Notes: generated from the sequence alone by a model not told the origin. 64,000 nucleotides of DNA from Singulisphaera sp045290345 (GCF_045290345.1 NZ_CP155447.1:9486001-9550000); one strand, 5' to 3'. Numbered from the stretch's first letter, positions 26,018 to 35,924 are shown. Numbers and translations are program-made.

Positions 26018-27184
26018 TCACTTCTTGAGTTCGGCTTCGAAGAGTGAATAGGCTTTTTCGCGCATCTCCGTGGGAAAGTCGTGTTCGCAGTCCGGGTGCT
26101 CCACATTCAGTCGTGACGGCTGACCGTAGAGCTTGTAGACCTGGCTTGCCGCGGCGACGATCCGGTCCACGCTCTCGGCGCGGAAGTTCGCGTCATGGAG
26201 GGGCGCGACAATCAGAACCTGACGAGGTGCAAGCGCTCCGATCAACTCATAAAAGTCGAAGGGAATCTCCTGGAGGCGGTTCCGATATCCCGCCAGCCGA
26301 GGCATGTACCGGGTCTGTGCCCAGCCTTGCTCCGGCATCCAGACCGCTTCTTTGGCCCCTTTGTAGTCCAGGAACGAGTCGAGTCCGCAGCTTGAGACCA
26401 CGACCTGGACCCGGTCGTCGAATAGGGCGGTGTAGACGGCGTTATGGCCGCCCAACGAGTGTCCGATCGCGCCAAACCGATCCGACTTTACCGAGGGGAG
26501 CGACTTGAGCAGGTCAAGGCCCCGGATATTGTCCCAGACCGCTTTCAGCGTGCCGCTCTTCCAGCCGAGCGCCTTCAGGTCGGGTTGATACTTGGCGAGG
26601 AGCGGATAGTTGGGGGCCAGCGCCACAAATCCGCGCTCCGCGAGTTCGCTCGCGTACTGCCGATTCTTCTTGTTTCCCACACCGACCACCGTACCGTGTC
26701 CCACAACATTATCGGTGCCGTGCAGACAGAGCACGGCGGGGGCCGGCTGGGCTTGGGGGCCAAGCGCTGACTTGGGAATCAAGAGATAGGCAGGGACGCG
26801 GGAACCGGGCTCCGAAGCGTAGGTGATCAGCTGCCTCACGTACCGACCGCAATCCACTTCCTCTTCGACCTTCATATCCAACGGACAGCGCTTTTCAGGC
26901 CCGGGAAGTTGTCCCATGACCGCCTCCGCCCCAGCGATGATCTCGGCCCGACGATGGAGCCAATCGTCGATGCTGCGCACGGGCTTCACCTCGTGACCGG
27001 CATCGCGATAGAGCAGCAAATTCTCGCGAGGGAGTCGCGGCACAGAGGTCGCCGCAACGTCGTCCGCGGCGAAACCTGGCCGCGGTGCGACTTGCGGAGC
27101 CAACAAGAATGTCAGGATCAAGGCGACGACCAGCCTCCTCAAACTTCCCCAACGCCGAATTTGTTTTGAGCCACCAACCATCAT
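26018..27184 (-). CDS. Exported alpha/beta hydrolase (acetyl-esterase/dienelactone hydrolase-like)
   Basis: 388 aa. ATG 27184 (ATG 27181 directly after); AGGAGA lies nine bases upstream on the minus strand. A basic N-terminus plus hydrophobic stretch (LVVALILTFLLAPQVA) form a signal peptide ending near FAADD. The fold shows PAPAVLCLHGTDN, the nucleophile elbow GAIGHSLGGHNAV, a core VVVSSCGLDSF and a likely catalytic His in EHPDCEHDFP near the C-terminus. It resembles planctomycete 'alpha/beta hydrolase family' acetylxylan-esterase-like enzymes that act on esterified polysaccharides; the exact substrate cannot be told. No operon partner. Confidence 0.88.
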   Translation of the reverse strand: MMVGGSKQIRRWGSLRRLVVALILTFLLAPQVAPRPGFAADDVAATSVPRLPRENLLLYRDAGHEVKPVRSIDDWLHRRAEIIAGAEAVMGQLPGPEKRCPLDMKVEEEVDCGRYVRQLITYASEPGSRVPAYLLIPKSALGPQAQPAPAVLCLHGTDNVVGHGTVVGVGNKKNRQYASELAERGFVALAPNYPLLAKYQPDLKALGWKSGTLKAVWDNIRGLDLLKSLPSVKSDRFGAIGHSLGGHNAVYTALFDDRVQVVVSSCGLDSFLDYKGAKEAVWMPEQGWAQTRYMPRLAGYRNRLQEIPFDFYELIGALAPRQVLIVAPLHDANFRAESVDRIVAAASQVYKLYGQPSRLNVEHPDCEHDFPTEMREKAYSLFEAELKK

Positions 27185-27653
27185 TTGCTGTTCTCCTGAC
27201 GATCACCTCAACGGCAGTAAGCGAACCGCCTGCCTTGATCTCACTTGAAAAAGTCAGTTCGGTTTCCGAACCAACGCACGGCGAGGAACGAAACCAGCAT
27301 GTGATGGTCGCCCCCTCCTTGCAAGGTGCTGGCGGTTCGTTGCTCAAGGCCGAAGAGTGACGATTGGGAGCAATTCCTCAAACCGGCTCGCGCCCTGTCG
27401 GACTCATTCTTTACGTGCCCCAATCCTCAGAACACCAGACTTTCTCCCTGGAAATCCTCATAATCCAAACAATCAAGCCAACTGGCAAACTCTACTTAAC
27501 TTTCCCTAAATGGTCATATTGCCTCTAGATTGCCAGTAATTCTCTTGGTAATGTTTTACATGGGTTGGTTTCAGGCATGGTTGGGACGATTTCCACCAAG
27601 AGTGTGTTCCAATCAAACTCCACTGACGTGACACCGAAAGAGGTTCAACGAGC
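27185..27653. other. Intergenic region between divergent genes
   Basis: About 470 bp between the hydrolase and LEDR-protein genes. 27430-27560 is AT-rich and probably carries promoters. No gene or clear repeat was seen. Confidence 0.4.
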
Positions 27654-28193
27654 ATGCAAGCCAAGCACCGATTTCGCCCTTCCGGACAATGGGCTCTCGA
27701 GGATCGAATCGCATTGAGCCAAGTGTCCGCCATTGTTGAGCGGGCCACCCCGCCCGCTCCGACGGGACTTCGGGCCACGTTCACCGGTCGCTACAACGCA
27801 GTTCCCTCCGCGGTTCCTGGCGGTGAAACCCACATAAATTTGTCGGGATCAGCACGTATTCCGAGCCTTGGGAATGCTCGGATCGCCGGCACGCTTGCCT
27901 CCAACCCCTCGTTGCCGCCTTCCTCAACCAATACTAACGGGGTCCTCACTCTCGTCGCGCGAAGGGCGGGGGGAAATGTCGTCACCGTGGTGTCGGGCCC
28001 CACGGCAGACCTGACGTCGACGAAGCCAACCACCACGCAACTCAACTACACGGTCGTCGCTGCTCCTCCGAGGCTGGCGTCAATGATCGGAACCCAGGGG
28101 GTCGCCACCCTGAGCCTGAAGCCGCGGCTACGAAATTTACCGGTCGGGAGCACCGTCACCGGACAGTTCACCCTTCGCGTCACCCAGAGCTGA
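27654..28193 (+). CDS. Secreted protein with planctomycete 'LEDR' N-terminus, hypothetical
   Basis: 179 aa from the ATG at 27654. The N-terminus MQAKHRFRPSGQWALEDRIA lacks a classic hydrophobic signal but carries the ALEDRIALS motif. Variants (LE-D/P-R, then a small hydrophobic stretch) are a recurrent N-terminal signature of large extracellular planctomycete proteins. The remainder is Thr/Ser/Ala/Gly-rich and beta-prone (HINLSGSARIPSLGNARIAG, VGSTVTGQFTLRVTQS), like one beta-sandwich domain. No catalytic motif. Short for this class; it may be a minor surface protein. A stem-loop lies 8 bases after the stop. Confidence 0.75.
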   Translation: MQAKHRFRPSGQWALEDRIALSQVSAIVERATPPAPTGLRATFTGRYNAVPSAVPGGETHINLSGSARIPSLGNARIAGTLASNPSLPPSSTNTNGVLTLVARRAGGNVVTVVSGPTADLTSTKPTTTQLNYTVVAAPPRLASMIGTQGVATLSLKPRLRNLPVGSTVTGQFTLRVTQS

Positions 28194-28200
28194 ATTTATC

Positions 28201-28229
28201 GGGCCGTTCGGTGACGAACCGAGCGGCCC
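28201..28229 (+). terminator. GC-rich stem-loop after the LEDR-protein gene
   Basis: GGGCCGTTCGGT at 28201-28212 pairs with ACCGAGCGGCCC at 28218-28229 (12 bp, one G-U) around a 5-base loop. There is no T tract, but position and strength suggest a transcript 3' end. The rest of 28230-28881 shows no gene. Confidence 0.55.
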
Positions 28230-28881
28230 CCCTGCCCTGCCCGAACGCCTGCGCCTCCTTTCATTTCGTCCCCCTCGATCACCGCCCTCCCCTTCAAGCC
28301 AGACCTCACAGCCGTTCACTGTGCCTCGGCCATTCGAGACCGGGTGAGCGCGCTCAATCCTCCGGGTCCGCATCCAGGATGGCCGAACCCGGGTAGACCA
28401 GCCGGGAATGAGCGGATAAATTTCAACGCTCCGTGACAGCGCGAAAGAACCGAGGATTCTTGCGGTTTCCGACACGAGTCTGTTTGCTGTCGCACGGCCG
28501 GACCGGAAATCCATCGAGATTGTCGCCCGGTCGCGGAGCCTTGTGATTTGACGCTGCAGTTAAGGCATTTACGCATACGAATTGATTTTCATTCTTATCT
28601 CTGATGGACTCACCATTGCCGCCAGAGTGGCGGTCGGGACGGATTCAGTCGTGGTTGAACGGATGGACTACGTCGCCGTGGCCACGATTCCCACGCTGAG
28701 CACGGCCTGGCTGAACTGGCCTCGTTTTCGAAAAGCACTTCCTCAAGTTCAAAGTCCAGTTTGAAAGTCGGCCGATCGATTCGGTCAAGTGACGCAAGAA
28801 CTGTTTTCGGTACGTGTCGAATCGGACAGGTCGACGACGCAAGGGGTTGACGACCGGCCGATCCAAAAGAGGTGAGAGTCG

Positions 28882-30393
28882 ATGCAAGTGGATGCCGCAT
28901 ATGAAGAGTTGATCCGACGTTCCCGGGAGGCTTCGCTCCTGGCGTCGTGCTCGTCGCTCCTCGGCTGGGACGAGCAAACGTACATGCCGACGGGGGGAGT
29001 CGAGCACCGGAGCCGGCAAATGGCGCTCCTGGCCGGCCTCCATCACGAGAAGGCAACCGACCCGATCATCGGGGAGCTCATCACTCAACTGAACGGCACC
29101 CCCTTGGTGCAGGCTGCTGACTCACCGGCCGCAGTGAACGTTCGCGAGTTGAACCGGAACTATCAACGACTCACCCGACTCCCTCGATCGCTCGTCGAGG
29201 AACTGGCGCGAACGGTCTCGGTCGCCCAGCAGGAGTGGATCACCGCACGCGCCAAGAACGACTACGGGCATTTTCAACCCTGGCTCGAGCGGATCGTCAC
29301 GCTCAAACAACGCGAGGCCGAATGCTTGGGCGATGGGACCGCGAGTTACGATGCGCTCCTCGACGAATATGAGCCAGGCGCGAAGAGTGAGGACATCGCG
29401 GTCTTGTTCGATTCGCTTCGCGGTGACCTCGTGCCGCTGGTCCGGGCGATCGCTGATTCCCCGATCAAGCCGAATGTCGCACTGCTCCGCGGCGAGTTCC
29501 CGGTCGAACGGCAGCGAATCTTCGGCGAAATGGTCGCAAGCGCACTTGGCTTTGATTTCTCGAAGGGGCGGCTCGACACCACGGCTCATCCCTTCTGTTC
29601 CGGGATCGGCCCTGGCGATTGCCGGATCACTACGCGTTTTCATCACGACCAATTCGCCGACGCGCTCTTCGGGATCATGCACGAGGTGGGTCATGGCCTT
29701 TATGAACAAGGACTCGACCCGGCTCACTTCGGAACACCCATGGGCGAGTCCGTTTCCCTCGGGATCCACGAGTCACAATCTCGTCTCTGGGAAAACGCGG
29801 TCGGACGCAGTCGCCCGTTCTGGAGCCACTTCTTGCCGATCGCCCAACGCTTTTTCCCCGGAGCGTTCCCCAACGTCTCCCTCGACGAGTTCCATCTCGC
29901 GATCAATCAGGTCAAGCCGTCACTCGTTCGAGTCGAAGCCGACGAAGTGACATACAACCTTCACATCCTTGTCCGCTTCGAGCTGGAACGCGAGCTTCTG
30001 TCTGGTCAACTGGCAACCACCGACCTCCCGGAAGCCTGGAACCGCAAATATGCGGACTATCTCGGGATTCGTCCCACCGATAACGCAGAAGGCTGCCTGC
30101 AAGACATTCACTGGAGTGCCGGCCTGTTCGGCTATTTTCCGACCTACACCCTGGGCAACATCTTCGCTGCTCAACTGTTCGCCCAGGCGAACGCCGATCT
30201 CGGCAACCTTGACGATCTCTTTCGCCAGGGAGACTTCGCCCCGCTCCTCAACTGGCTCCGCGACCGGGTTCATGTTCAGGGCCAGCGATATCGTTCGTCC
30301 CAATTGATCGAGAAGGTCACCGGTTCGCCGTTGAACCACGCGCCTTTGGTCGAGTTCCTCAAGCAAAAGTATGAGCCGCTTTACCGGATCTGA
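28882..30393 (+). CDS. Carboxypeptidase M32 (Taq family metallocarboxypeptidase)
   Basis: 503 aa, the usual M32 length. ATG 28882 with AGGTGAG upstream. It removes C-terminal residues from peptides; cytosolic zinc enzyme. The HEVGH motif at 267-271 (H267, E268, H271) lies in DALFGIMHEVGHGLYEQGLD; a downstream GIHESQSRLWEN segment supplies the conserved third-ligand Glu region. LGWDEQTYMP near the N-terminus and DHFCSGIGPGDCRIT-like TTAHPFCSGIGPGDCRITTR are also family signatures. It is followed after 250 bp by the five-gene MoxR operon on the same strand; I see no functional link. Confidence 0.95.
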   Translation: MQVDAAYEELIRRSREASLLASCSSLLGWDEQTYMPTGGVEHRSRQMALLAGLHHEKATDPIIGELITQLNGTPLVQAADSPAAVNVRELNRNYQRLTRLPRSLVEELARTVSVAQQEWITARAKNDYGHFQPWLERIVTLKQREAECLGDGTASYDALLDEYEPGAKSEDIAVLFDSLRGDLVPLVRAIADSPIKPNVALLRGEFPVERQRIFGEMVASALGFDFSKGRLDTTAHPFCSGIGPGDCRITTRFHHDQFADALFGIMHEVGHGLYEQGLDPAHFGTPMGESVSLGIHESQSRLWENAVGRSRPFWSHFLPIAQRFFPGAFPNVSLDEFHLAINQVKPSLVRVEADEVTYNLHILVRFELERELLSGQLATTDLPEAWNRKYADYLGIRPTDNAEGCLQDIHWSAGLFGYFPTYTLGNIFAAQLFAQANADLGNLDDLFRQGDFAPLLNWLRDRVHVQGQRYRSSQLIEKVTGSPLNHAPLVEFLKQKYEPLYRI

Positions 30394-30643
30394 CCCTACG
30401 ACGAGGCGGCCGAATCGAGATGCATCGGGAAACCGCTGTGATCGGTGAGGTCGCTGCGCTCGTGATGAGTGAGCTGATTGGACGCTCCACGATAAGGACT
30501 TTCCCGGCCTCGTTCGGATGAGGTATGCTCGACAATGATTGATGTGATCGGATGGTTCAAGCCCGTCTGGTTGAGACGTCCCTGAGAGTATCGTCCCGCG
30601 GCGGGCTCGCCCTTGCACGACGAGGGCAGAAAAATGTCGCTCC

Positions 30644-31276
30644 ATGAATTGGCTCGAAGCGCTTTTGCCCACTCTGCTTTATGAAGGCCGTCTCGCCTTC
30701 CGGCAAAGCCCATGCATGGACGCATCGAGCCCCGAGGCAACACGCCTGCTCCGGTCGGCCTTCGACGTCTATCAGCTCAACGTTGCCGGCCCCCGGATCG
30801 AATTCGACGCAAACACGGCCATCGAGTCCAGCTCGCTCGTAATCCGGGCGAGTTGGGCTCTGGTCAATCTCGGCCTGCCCGTCGCGGAATTGACACGATG
30901 GCTCGCGATGTCCCATCCTCCAACGACCCCATCGCATCATCTGACCGCCGATCTTGTGTTTCGTTTTCTCCCTCAACTCCGTAAGCGGGCGTTGGCGCAC
31001 AGAGCGATCGATCCTCTGGTCGAGCGGATCGAGTCGATCTTACGCCAGTGGCCACTGTCGGGAGTCCTTGCCGGCCTGGAAACCGGGCCCGACACACCGC
31101 CCCAGTTCAGTGGCCATCCGGGATTGATGCTCCTCTACGCCGAGCGTTGGGCCATCCATCGCGATCCGGCGTGGCGGCCCGACGACTCATTGAACGAGTA
31201 CGTCGATCTGGTTCTGAACGATCGCGCCCAAGACGGAACTCCCGTGGGAACTTCGAGGACGAGGCGACATGACTGA
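30644..31276 (+). CDS. Unknown protein, first gene of the MoxR-vWA-propeller operon (bpX0-like?)
   Basis: 210 aa, ATG 30644, ending 8 bases inside the MoxR gene, so translation is coupled. All-helical and soluble: WLEALLPTLLYEGRLAFRQS, LLRSAFDVYQLNVAGPRIEF, VIRASWALVNLGLPVAELTR, FLPQLRKRALAHRAIDPLVE, GLMLLYAERWAIHRDP. No enzyme motif. In the computationally defined MoxR-vWA-beta-propeller ternary systems a conserved small helical domain named bpX0 is encoded just before the MoxR ATPase; size, position and composition fit, but I cannot confirm the family by eye. Probably an adaptor or substrate receptor of the ATPase (inference). Confidence 0.8.
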   Translation: MNWLEALLPTLLYEGRLAFRQSPCMDASSPEATRLLRSAFDVYQLNVAGPRIEFDANTAIESSSLVIRASWALVNLGLPVAELTRWLAMSHPPTTPSHHLTADLVFRFLPQLRKRALAHRAIDPLVERIESILRQWPLSGVLAGLETGPDTPPQFSGHPGLMLLYAERWAIHRDPAWRPDDSLNEYVDLVLNDRAQDGTPVGTSRTRRHD

Positions 31277-32396
31277 CGACCCGGCAGCACGACTTCGCCA
31301 CGAGGTCGTCGACGTTCTCAAGGGCCGGTTTGTCGGCCGCGACGAGGTCATTGACCTCATCGCGCTGGCGGTGGTCGCGGGAGAGCATCTCTTCTTGCAC
31401 GGCCCCCCCGGCACCGCCAAGTCTGCCTTGATTCGCCAGTTCGCCGCCACGGTTCAGGGACGCTACTTCGAGTATCTTCTGACTCGATTCTCCGAACCCA
31501 ACGAAGTGTTCGGCCCGATCGACCTGGTACGACTCCGAGAAGGCACTGTGGCGACCGTCACGACAGGGATGCTTCCGGAGGCGGAGTTCGTCTTCCTGGA
31601 TGAATTGTTCAACGCCAACAGCGCCATCTTGAATAACCTGCTTTCGGTTCTCAACGAACGGATCTATCGACGCGGGGCCGAGACCCACCGCTTACCAATG
31701 CTCTCACTATTCTCGGCCTCGAACCACCTCCCCGAGGATGAGGCACTTCGCGCCTTGTTCGATCGGTTCCTGTTGCGTTGCCATGTGGATAACTTGAAGC
31801 GAGACGCCATGCCCCGGTTATTGACGGCGGGCTGGGAAATGGAGCGTTTCCAGGGGACCGACGCCTCGATTTCGGCCGCCGACCTGCGCAGCCTCTCGCG
31901 CCGGATCTATGACATCGATCTCTCGAAAATCACCGAGCCCTATTCCGAGCTCATTTTCAAGGTCCGTGACCTGGGAATCATGGTCTCCGACCGCCGAGCG
32001 GTCAAGGTGTTGAAGCTCGTGGCGGCCTCGGCGGTCCTTTGTGGCAGGCATGTTGCCTTGATCTCGGACTTCTGGCCGCTCCGCTATGTCTGGGATCGCG
32101 AGGAGCAGATTGGCCCGCTGGCCGCGCTGGTCGAAGCTGTGATTGAGCCGCACCTTGGAGGAGAGCGTGCCCACCCGCTGGCGACAATCCCCGAACGGCT
32201 CGATGGCGAGGCGATCGCACGCCAACTCGACACCATCAGCGCGGCGATGGAGCAAGGGTCGCTGACCCTCACCGCCACCGCTCGGTTTCGCGAACGAGTG
32301 GCCGACCTGGGCGACCGTTCGGCCTGGCTCGCCGACGAATCGACGAGGCGGCATCTCCTCGAGCGAACGGCTCAGCTTCTCGGACGGTTGGGTTGA
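31269..32396 (+). CDS. MoxR-family AAA+ ATPase
   Basis: 375 aa, ATG 31269. Walker A GPPGTAKS at 45-52 (K51), Walker B FVFLDE at 107-112 (D111, E112), sensor 1 Asn152 in SASNH, arginine-finger candidate R167 in LFDRF; followed by a helical lid and a C-terminal helical region ending LLGRLG. MoxR ATPases (RavA/MoxR) use ATP to remodel partner proteins, normally paired with a vWA-domain protein that binds metal and substrate. Here the vWA protein is encoded two genes downstream. The C-terminal part (DKLSKITEPYSELIF-like segment IDLSKITEPYSELIFKVRDL) is typical of the RavA-like subgroup. The next start follows the stop by only 4 bases. Confidence 0.93.
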   Translation: MTDDPAARLRHEVVDVLKGRFVGRDEVIDLIALAVVAGEHLFLHGPPGTAKSALIRQFAATVQGRYFEYLLTRFSEPNEVFGPIDLVRLREGTVATVTTGMLPEAEFVFLDELFNANSAILNNLLSVLNERIYRRGAETHRLPMLSLFSASNHLPEDEALRALFDRFLLRCHVDNLKRDAMPRLLTAGWEMERFQGTDASISAADLRSLSRRIYDIDLSKITEPYSELIFKVRDLGIMVSDRRAVKVLKLVAASAVLCGRHVALISDFWPLRYVWDREEQIGPLAALVEAVIEPHLGGERAHPLATIPERLDGEAIARQLDTISAAMEQGSLTLTATARFRERVADLGDRSAWLADESTRRHLLERTAQLLGRLG

Positions 32397-32400
32397 ACCG

Positions 32401-33135
32401 ATGTGCCCCACCCTGGACCAGATCTGTTGCGCAAGTCTACCGCAGCCGGCCCTCGCCGCGCTAGCCGACCTCCGTCGTGAGCCGGAGATCCGGGTGTTGA
32501 TCCAGGGTGATCGTGCCTGGGTGCGGTGGCCGGCCGTTGATGAACGGGTCTTACGGCGGATCCTGCCGGTCTCGGGCGTCCTGCTGTTCGCGCGTCACGC
32601 CGGGCTCTGGTATCAGCTCGGTCGGCATTTGCCGACATTTGCCATCCCTCGCGAGCTCGATCGCGAATCGGTTCCACTGGCAACCGCGCTTGTGCCCGAC
32701 CGGATCGAAGTGGCCCTCCCGCGCCGAACATCAACGCAACCGGCCCGTCTCCGCCTGGTCCGCGACGAATTCGTCCGCCCGGCAAGCGCGATGCGCTGTC
32801 GATTGAATGCGTTGGCAGCGTGGGCTGAGACCGTTCCGTCGTCACGGGTCAACTCGCTGAGGGCGGCCATTGCGGGAGATCTTGTCATGCTGCTGGGCTC
32901 CCCTCTCCCGGCCCTTGCTGACGGTACGCGGTACTGGGGGGCCAAACTCCTGATCCCTCTTGGGTTCCGGGCTGATCCCAGCCTCTCGGAGGACGCGTTA
33001 CGAAGGACGCTGAGCGTGGCTTCCACCGAACTCCTCTTGCTGACTCCCGGTGGTTATGAAGTCATTTCTTCTCATGTCTTCAAACCACTAACCCGGTCCG
33101 GCATCAGGCTTTCGGAAAGGAGTCTGCACACATGA
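32401..33135 (+). CDS. Unknown protein, third gene of the MoxR-vWA-propeller operon
   Basis: 244 aa, ATG 32401, soluble, Arg/Leu-rich. Mixed alpha/beta with IRVLIQGDRAWVRWPAVDER and RILPVSGVLLFARHAGLWYQ, then LPTFAIPRELDRESVPL, and a late LLTPGGYEVISSHVFKP. The 'W..LG...P.FD.P' type segment (YQLGRHLPTFAIPRE) recalls the bpX family domains reported in MoxR-vWA-propeller systems, possibly a small beta-rich receptor; the identity is not certain. It begins 4 bases after the MoxR stop and its stop overlaps the start of the vWA gene (ATGA), so it must be made with them. No catalytic residues recognised. Confidence 0.78.
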   Translation: MCPTLDQICCASLPQPALAALADLRREPEIRVLIQGDRAWVRWPAVDERVLRRILPVSGVLLFARHAGLWYQLGRHLPTFAIPRELDRESVPLATALVPDRIEVALPRRTSTQPARLRLVRDEFVRPASAMRCRLNALAAWAETVPSSRVNSLRAAIAGDLVMLLGSPLPALADGTRYWGAKLLIPLGFRADPSLSEDALRRTLSVASTELLLLTPGGYEVISSHVFKPLTRSGIRLSERSLHT

Positions 33136-35924
33136 GCCACGTGGAGGACTATCTGGCCATTTCGGAAAGCTACTGCCGCTGGCTGGGCGACCTCCGCTGG
33201 TGCCCCACGGGGGAGGCGGTGGAGTACGCCTGCGACGGCCCGGAAATCGGCCTGACGTTCGCCATGGGGGCCGAAATCTCCCTCTTCCTCGAGGGCTTTC
33301 ATTCCGCGTCCCGACCGATCTCGTTCAGCTTGATTCTTCACTTGTTGCGGCTCCTCGGTCTCGGCCCCCGCTCCCCGCGATCTCAAAGTCTCTCGACACT
33401 GGAGAAGGCATTTCGCGAGTGGGGGCTTCCGCTCCGCAATGCCGGCGCGCTTTGCGCTCGGCTCTGCCGCGACGTTCCCCCCGCGCTCGACCCGCCCAAC
33501 CTCGCGGAGCTGACTCTCACCTTGACCCGGCCCTCGGCCGAACCACTTGGCGAGACGCGCACCGGAGTCGCGGTCCTTCCTCCGTTCGATCCACCCAGTT
33601 TTGAACGTTTGATCACTCAAAGGATTTCCGAGCTGACGTCGGACGAGCTCCGTCACTGGCTTCGCTACGGTCGAGGCCCGATCCACGAGGGCGTGGCGGA
33701 ACGGGTGGCCGCAATCCCCCGACCGAGGACACTTTCCGCCATCTTGGCGGCCCTGGAAAGCCGTCCCAGGCTTGCGGGGACAATGTCGTTGGCCGTCCAC
33801 CTGGCCGGGGGATTGACCCTGCCTCCGCGCCGCCTTGCCCCGGCCACGCTACCGATGGGGGGGTACTCAGATGTGGCGACGCGAGGCCAGCCCGAACGAA
33901 TCCTTCCCACCCAGCTCGCGCTCGAGGGGGACGAGTTCGTCCGGAGGTTCGCGGAGCACGAACTGCTCTTCTATCAACGTGAGGAGCCGCGAGCCCCCGT
34001 GCCGGAAGAAGTGGTGGTCGTGCTGGATCAGGGGGTCCTGACCTGGGGAACCGTCCGGTTGGTCTTGGGGGCCGCGGCGATGGCGCTGGGGCGGCAGGCG
34101 GAACGCCGGAAGATTCCGTTCTCGATCGCCGCGACCAGTCAGGAAGGCAACGCTGTCGATCCCGCTCAACTCAGCGACGAGGAGTTGGGCGGATTGCTCG
34201 AATCGAGCGATCTCTCGCCCCATCCCGGCCTGACGCTCGAGCGAATACTCGAGTCCTCAGGCGAATCAAGGCTTCGCGATATCGTGCTCCTGACTCATCC
34301 GAGAACCCTCAACGATCCCAGCGTCGTGGCGGCTGCCCGTCGGATGGATTCCTTGACCCGGCTTTTTGCCGTCTCGGTCGATCGCGAAGGACACGTTGCG
34401 TTATCGGAGATTTCGCGAGGCTCGGCGATCCTCCGATCCACCCTTCGGGTCGAGCTTGCTCGGGATAATGACCGAACTCCAGCTCACGCCTCCCGAAATT
34501 CTGAGGTTGGGGGATGGCAAGGCGAGGTTGAGTCGCCCGGATTCCCGTTCGCCCTCGGCGCACTCAGCCCGATTCCCGATGCCCTATTCGATTTCGACGA
34601 GGCGGGAGAGTGGGTCGTTTTCACCGGACAGCAAGGGATCCTGCACGCCTGCCGAATCGATGGCACACAGGTCGAGATGCTTCCCCGAGTCGTCCTTGAG
34701 GGACGCCCACTCTCGCGAGTCGAATCGGTGGTGGGAGTGGGCGGGGGAGTCATTGTCGTCGGCAAGTGTGGAACGGCCCATGTCTTGGGTCACTATGATT
34801 TCACCACAAGACGATGCAATGTCCATTCGCTTGGAATTGAATTAGCAAACATTTCGGAATGGTCGTACCTCAGGAGCCATGAGGCCCTCGTCGCCCGAAA
34901 CCCGCTCGGACCCGTTTTCGCCCTCGACCTCCGTGCGGAAGCCAAGGAGTGGCGGTTTCCTCCGCTCCAGCCGACCGATCCGGTCTCGAACCGAGCCGCG
35001 CTGGCCTTTAAGCACGCTCTGAAGCATCTCCCGGACCATGCTCTCGTCGTTCCGTGCCTGCTTCCGCTCCCCGCTCATGGGTCCGCGCTTCGGCTCCATG
35101 AGTCGACTGGCGCTATCGACATCCAAAACGACGCGGGTGTCGTCAAGACGATCGTCCCTACCACCGATGGGCGGCCAAGTCTGCGAGGCGCCCAGATCCG
35201 GTCGACTCGTCGTGGGGGAGACGTCATCGCGGCGGCCATCGGCGATTCCACGCGGACGTCGCTCTTGTTCTTCTCGACAAGTTCCTTCCGCGTGCTCGGC
35301 ACCGTGCCTTGCACCTTGAAAGCACGCGGTTTCGCGGTTTCGGCCGACGGACGATACTTCGCGCGCAAGTCGGGCGAGCGGCACCTGGAAGTCAGAGCGA
35401 TCGCCGGTGAATCGACTCCGTTCTACGTTTCACCACGAGGACGGACTCACCAGCGCGTCAACGTCATGCTCAGTCGGTCGGCCTTGGTTATATCTGTGGG
35501 TGAATACATCCATCTCATTCGTTGGGATCAAGGTGTACTCGAGCTATCCCAGGGCCGGGGCGATCGAGCGTCCTACCTTGCTTGTCTTGCTCAGCGATTT
35601 GCTGGGCAACAGAATCATCTGATTCCCGCGACTCGCGGTCATGACTTGCCGTCCAAGGACCCGAAACGATTTCTCGCCTCTTGTTCCGTCCTCGTACTCT
35701 CGGTGCTCGTCGACTTCATTGGCCAGGTCTCGGTTTTCGACAGATCCAACCAGCTTGTGTGCATGTTCTATGTTTTCCGCGACCAGCTTGCGGGCTGGAT
35801 GCCGGATGGGACCAGGATGGGCGCCGCCAACCTCACCGGGGGAGCCGCCACCGAGGACGGTCAAGCACGGTTCTGGGCCGCGCTGAGAGCGGCGTCGGAA
35901 ATCGAGGGGAGCCAAAGCCTATGA
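33132..35924 (+). CDS. Large protein with degenerate vWA domain and C-terminal beta-propeller
   Basis: 930 aa. Start ATG overlaps the previous stop. Residues about 1-280: a conserved N-terminal region of unknown fold (SYCRWLGDLRWCPTGEAVEY). About 293-430: a von Willebrand A domain (EEVVVVLDQGVLTWGTVRLV, then ATSQEGNAVDPAQLSDEEL and DIVLLTHPRTLNDPSVVAAA). The MIDAS DxSxS motif is reduced to D299-Q-G-V-L, so metal binding is doubtful. About 470-930: repeated beta-strand blades (PDALFDFDEAGEWVVFTGQQ, GGVIVVGKCGTAHVLGHYDF, RGFAVSADGRYFARKS) indicating a beta-propeller. In MoxR systems the vWA protein binds the ATPase; here it also carries the propeller. Its stop overlaps the next start (ATGA). 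Confidence 0.88.
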   Translation: MSHVEDYLAISESYCRWLGDLRWCPTGEAVEYACDGPEIGLTFAMGAEISLFLEGFHSASRPISFSLILHLLRLLGLGPRSPRSQSLSTLEKAFREWGLPLRNAGALCARLCRDVPPALDPPNLAELTLTLTRPSAEPLGETRTGVAVLPPFDPPSFERLITQRISELTSDELRHWLRYGRGPIHEGVAERVAAIPRPRTLSAILAALESRPRLAGTMSLAVHLAGGLTLPPRRLAPATLPMGGYSDVATRGQPERILPTQLALEGDEFVRRFAEHELLFYQREEPRAPVPEEVVVVLDQGVLTWGTVRLVLGAAAMALGRQAERRKIPFSIAATSQEGNAVDPAQLSDEELGGLLESSDLSPHPGLTLERILESSGESRLRDIVLLTHPRTLNDPSVVAAARRMDSLTRLFAVSVDREGHVALSEISRGSAILRSTLRVELARDNDRTPAHASRNSEVGGWQGEVESPGFPFALGALSPIPDALFDFDEAGEWVVFTGQQGILHACRIDGTQVEMLPRVVLEGRPLSRVESVVGVGGGVIVVGKCGTAHVLGHYDFTTRRCNVHSLGIELANISEWSYLRSHEALVARNPLGPVFALDLRAEAKEWRFPPLQPTDPVSNRAALAFKHALKHLPDHALVVPCLLPLPAHGSALRLHESTGAIDIQNDAGVVKTIVPTTDGRPSLRGAQIRSTRRGGDVIAAAIGDSTRTSLLFFSTSSFRVLGTVPCTLKARGFAVSADGRYFARKSGERHLEVRAIAGESTPFYVSPRGRTHQRVNVMLSRSALVISVGEYIHLIRWDQGVLELSQGRGDRASYLACLAQRFAGQQNHLIPATRGHDLPSKDPKRFLASCSVLVLSVLVDFIGQVSVFDRSNQLVCMFYVFRDQLAGWMPDGTRMGAANLTGGAATEDGQARFWAALRAASEIEGSQSL

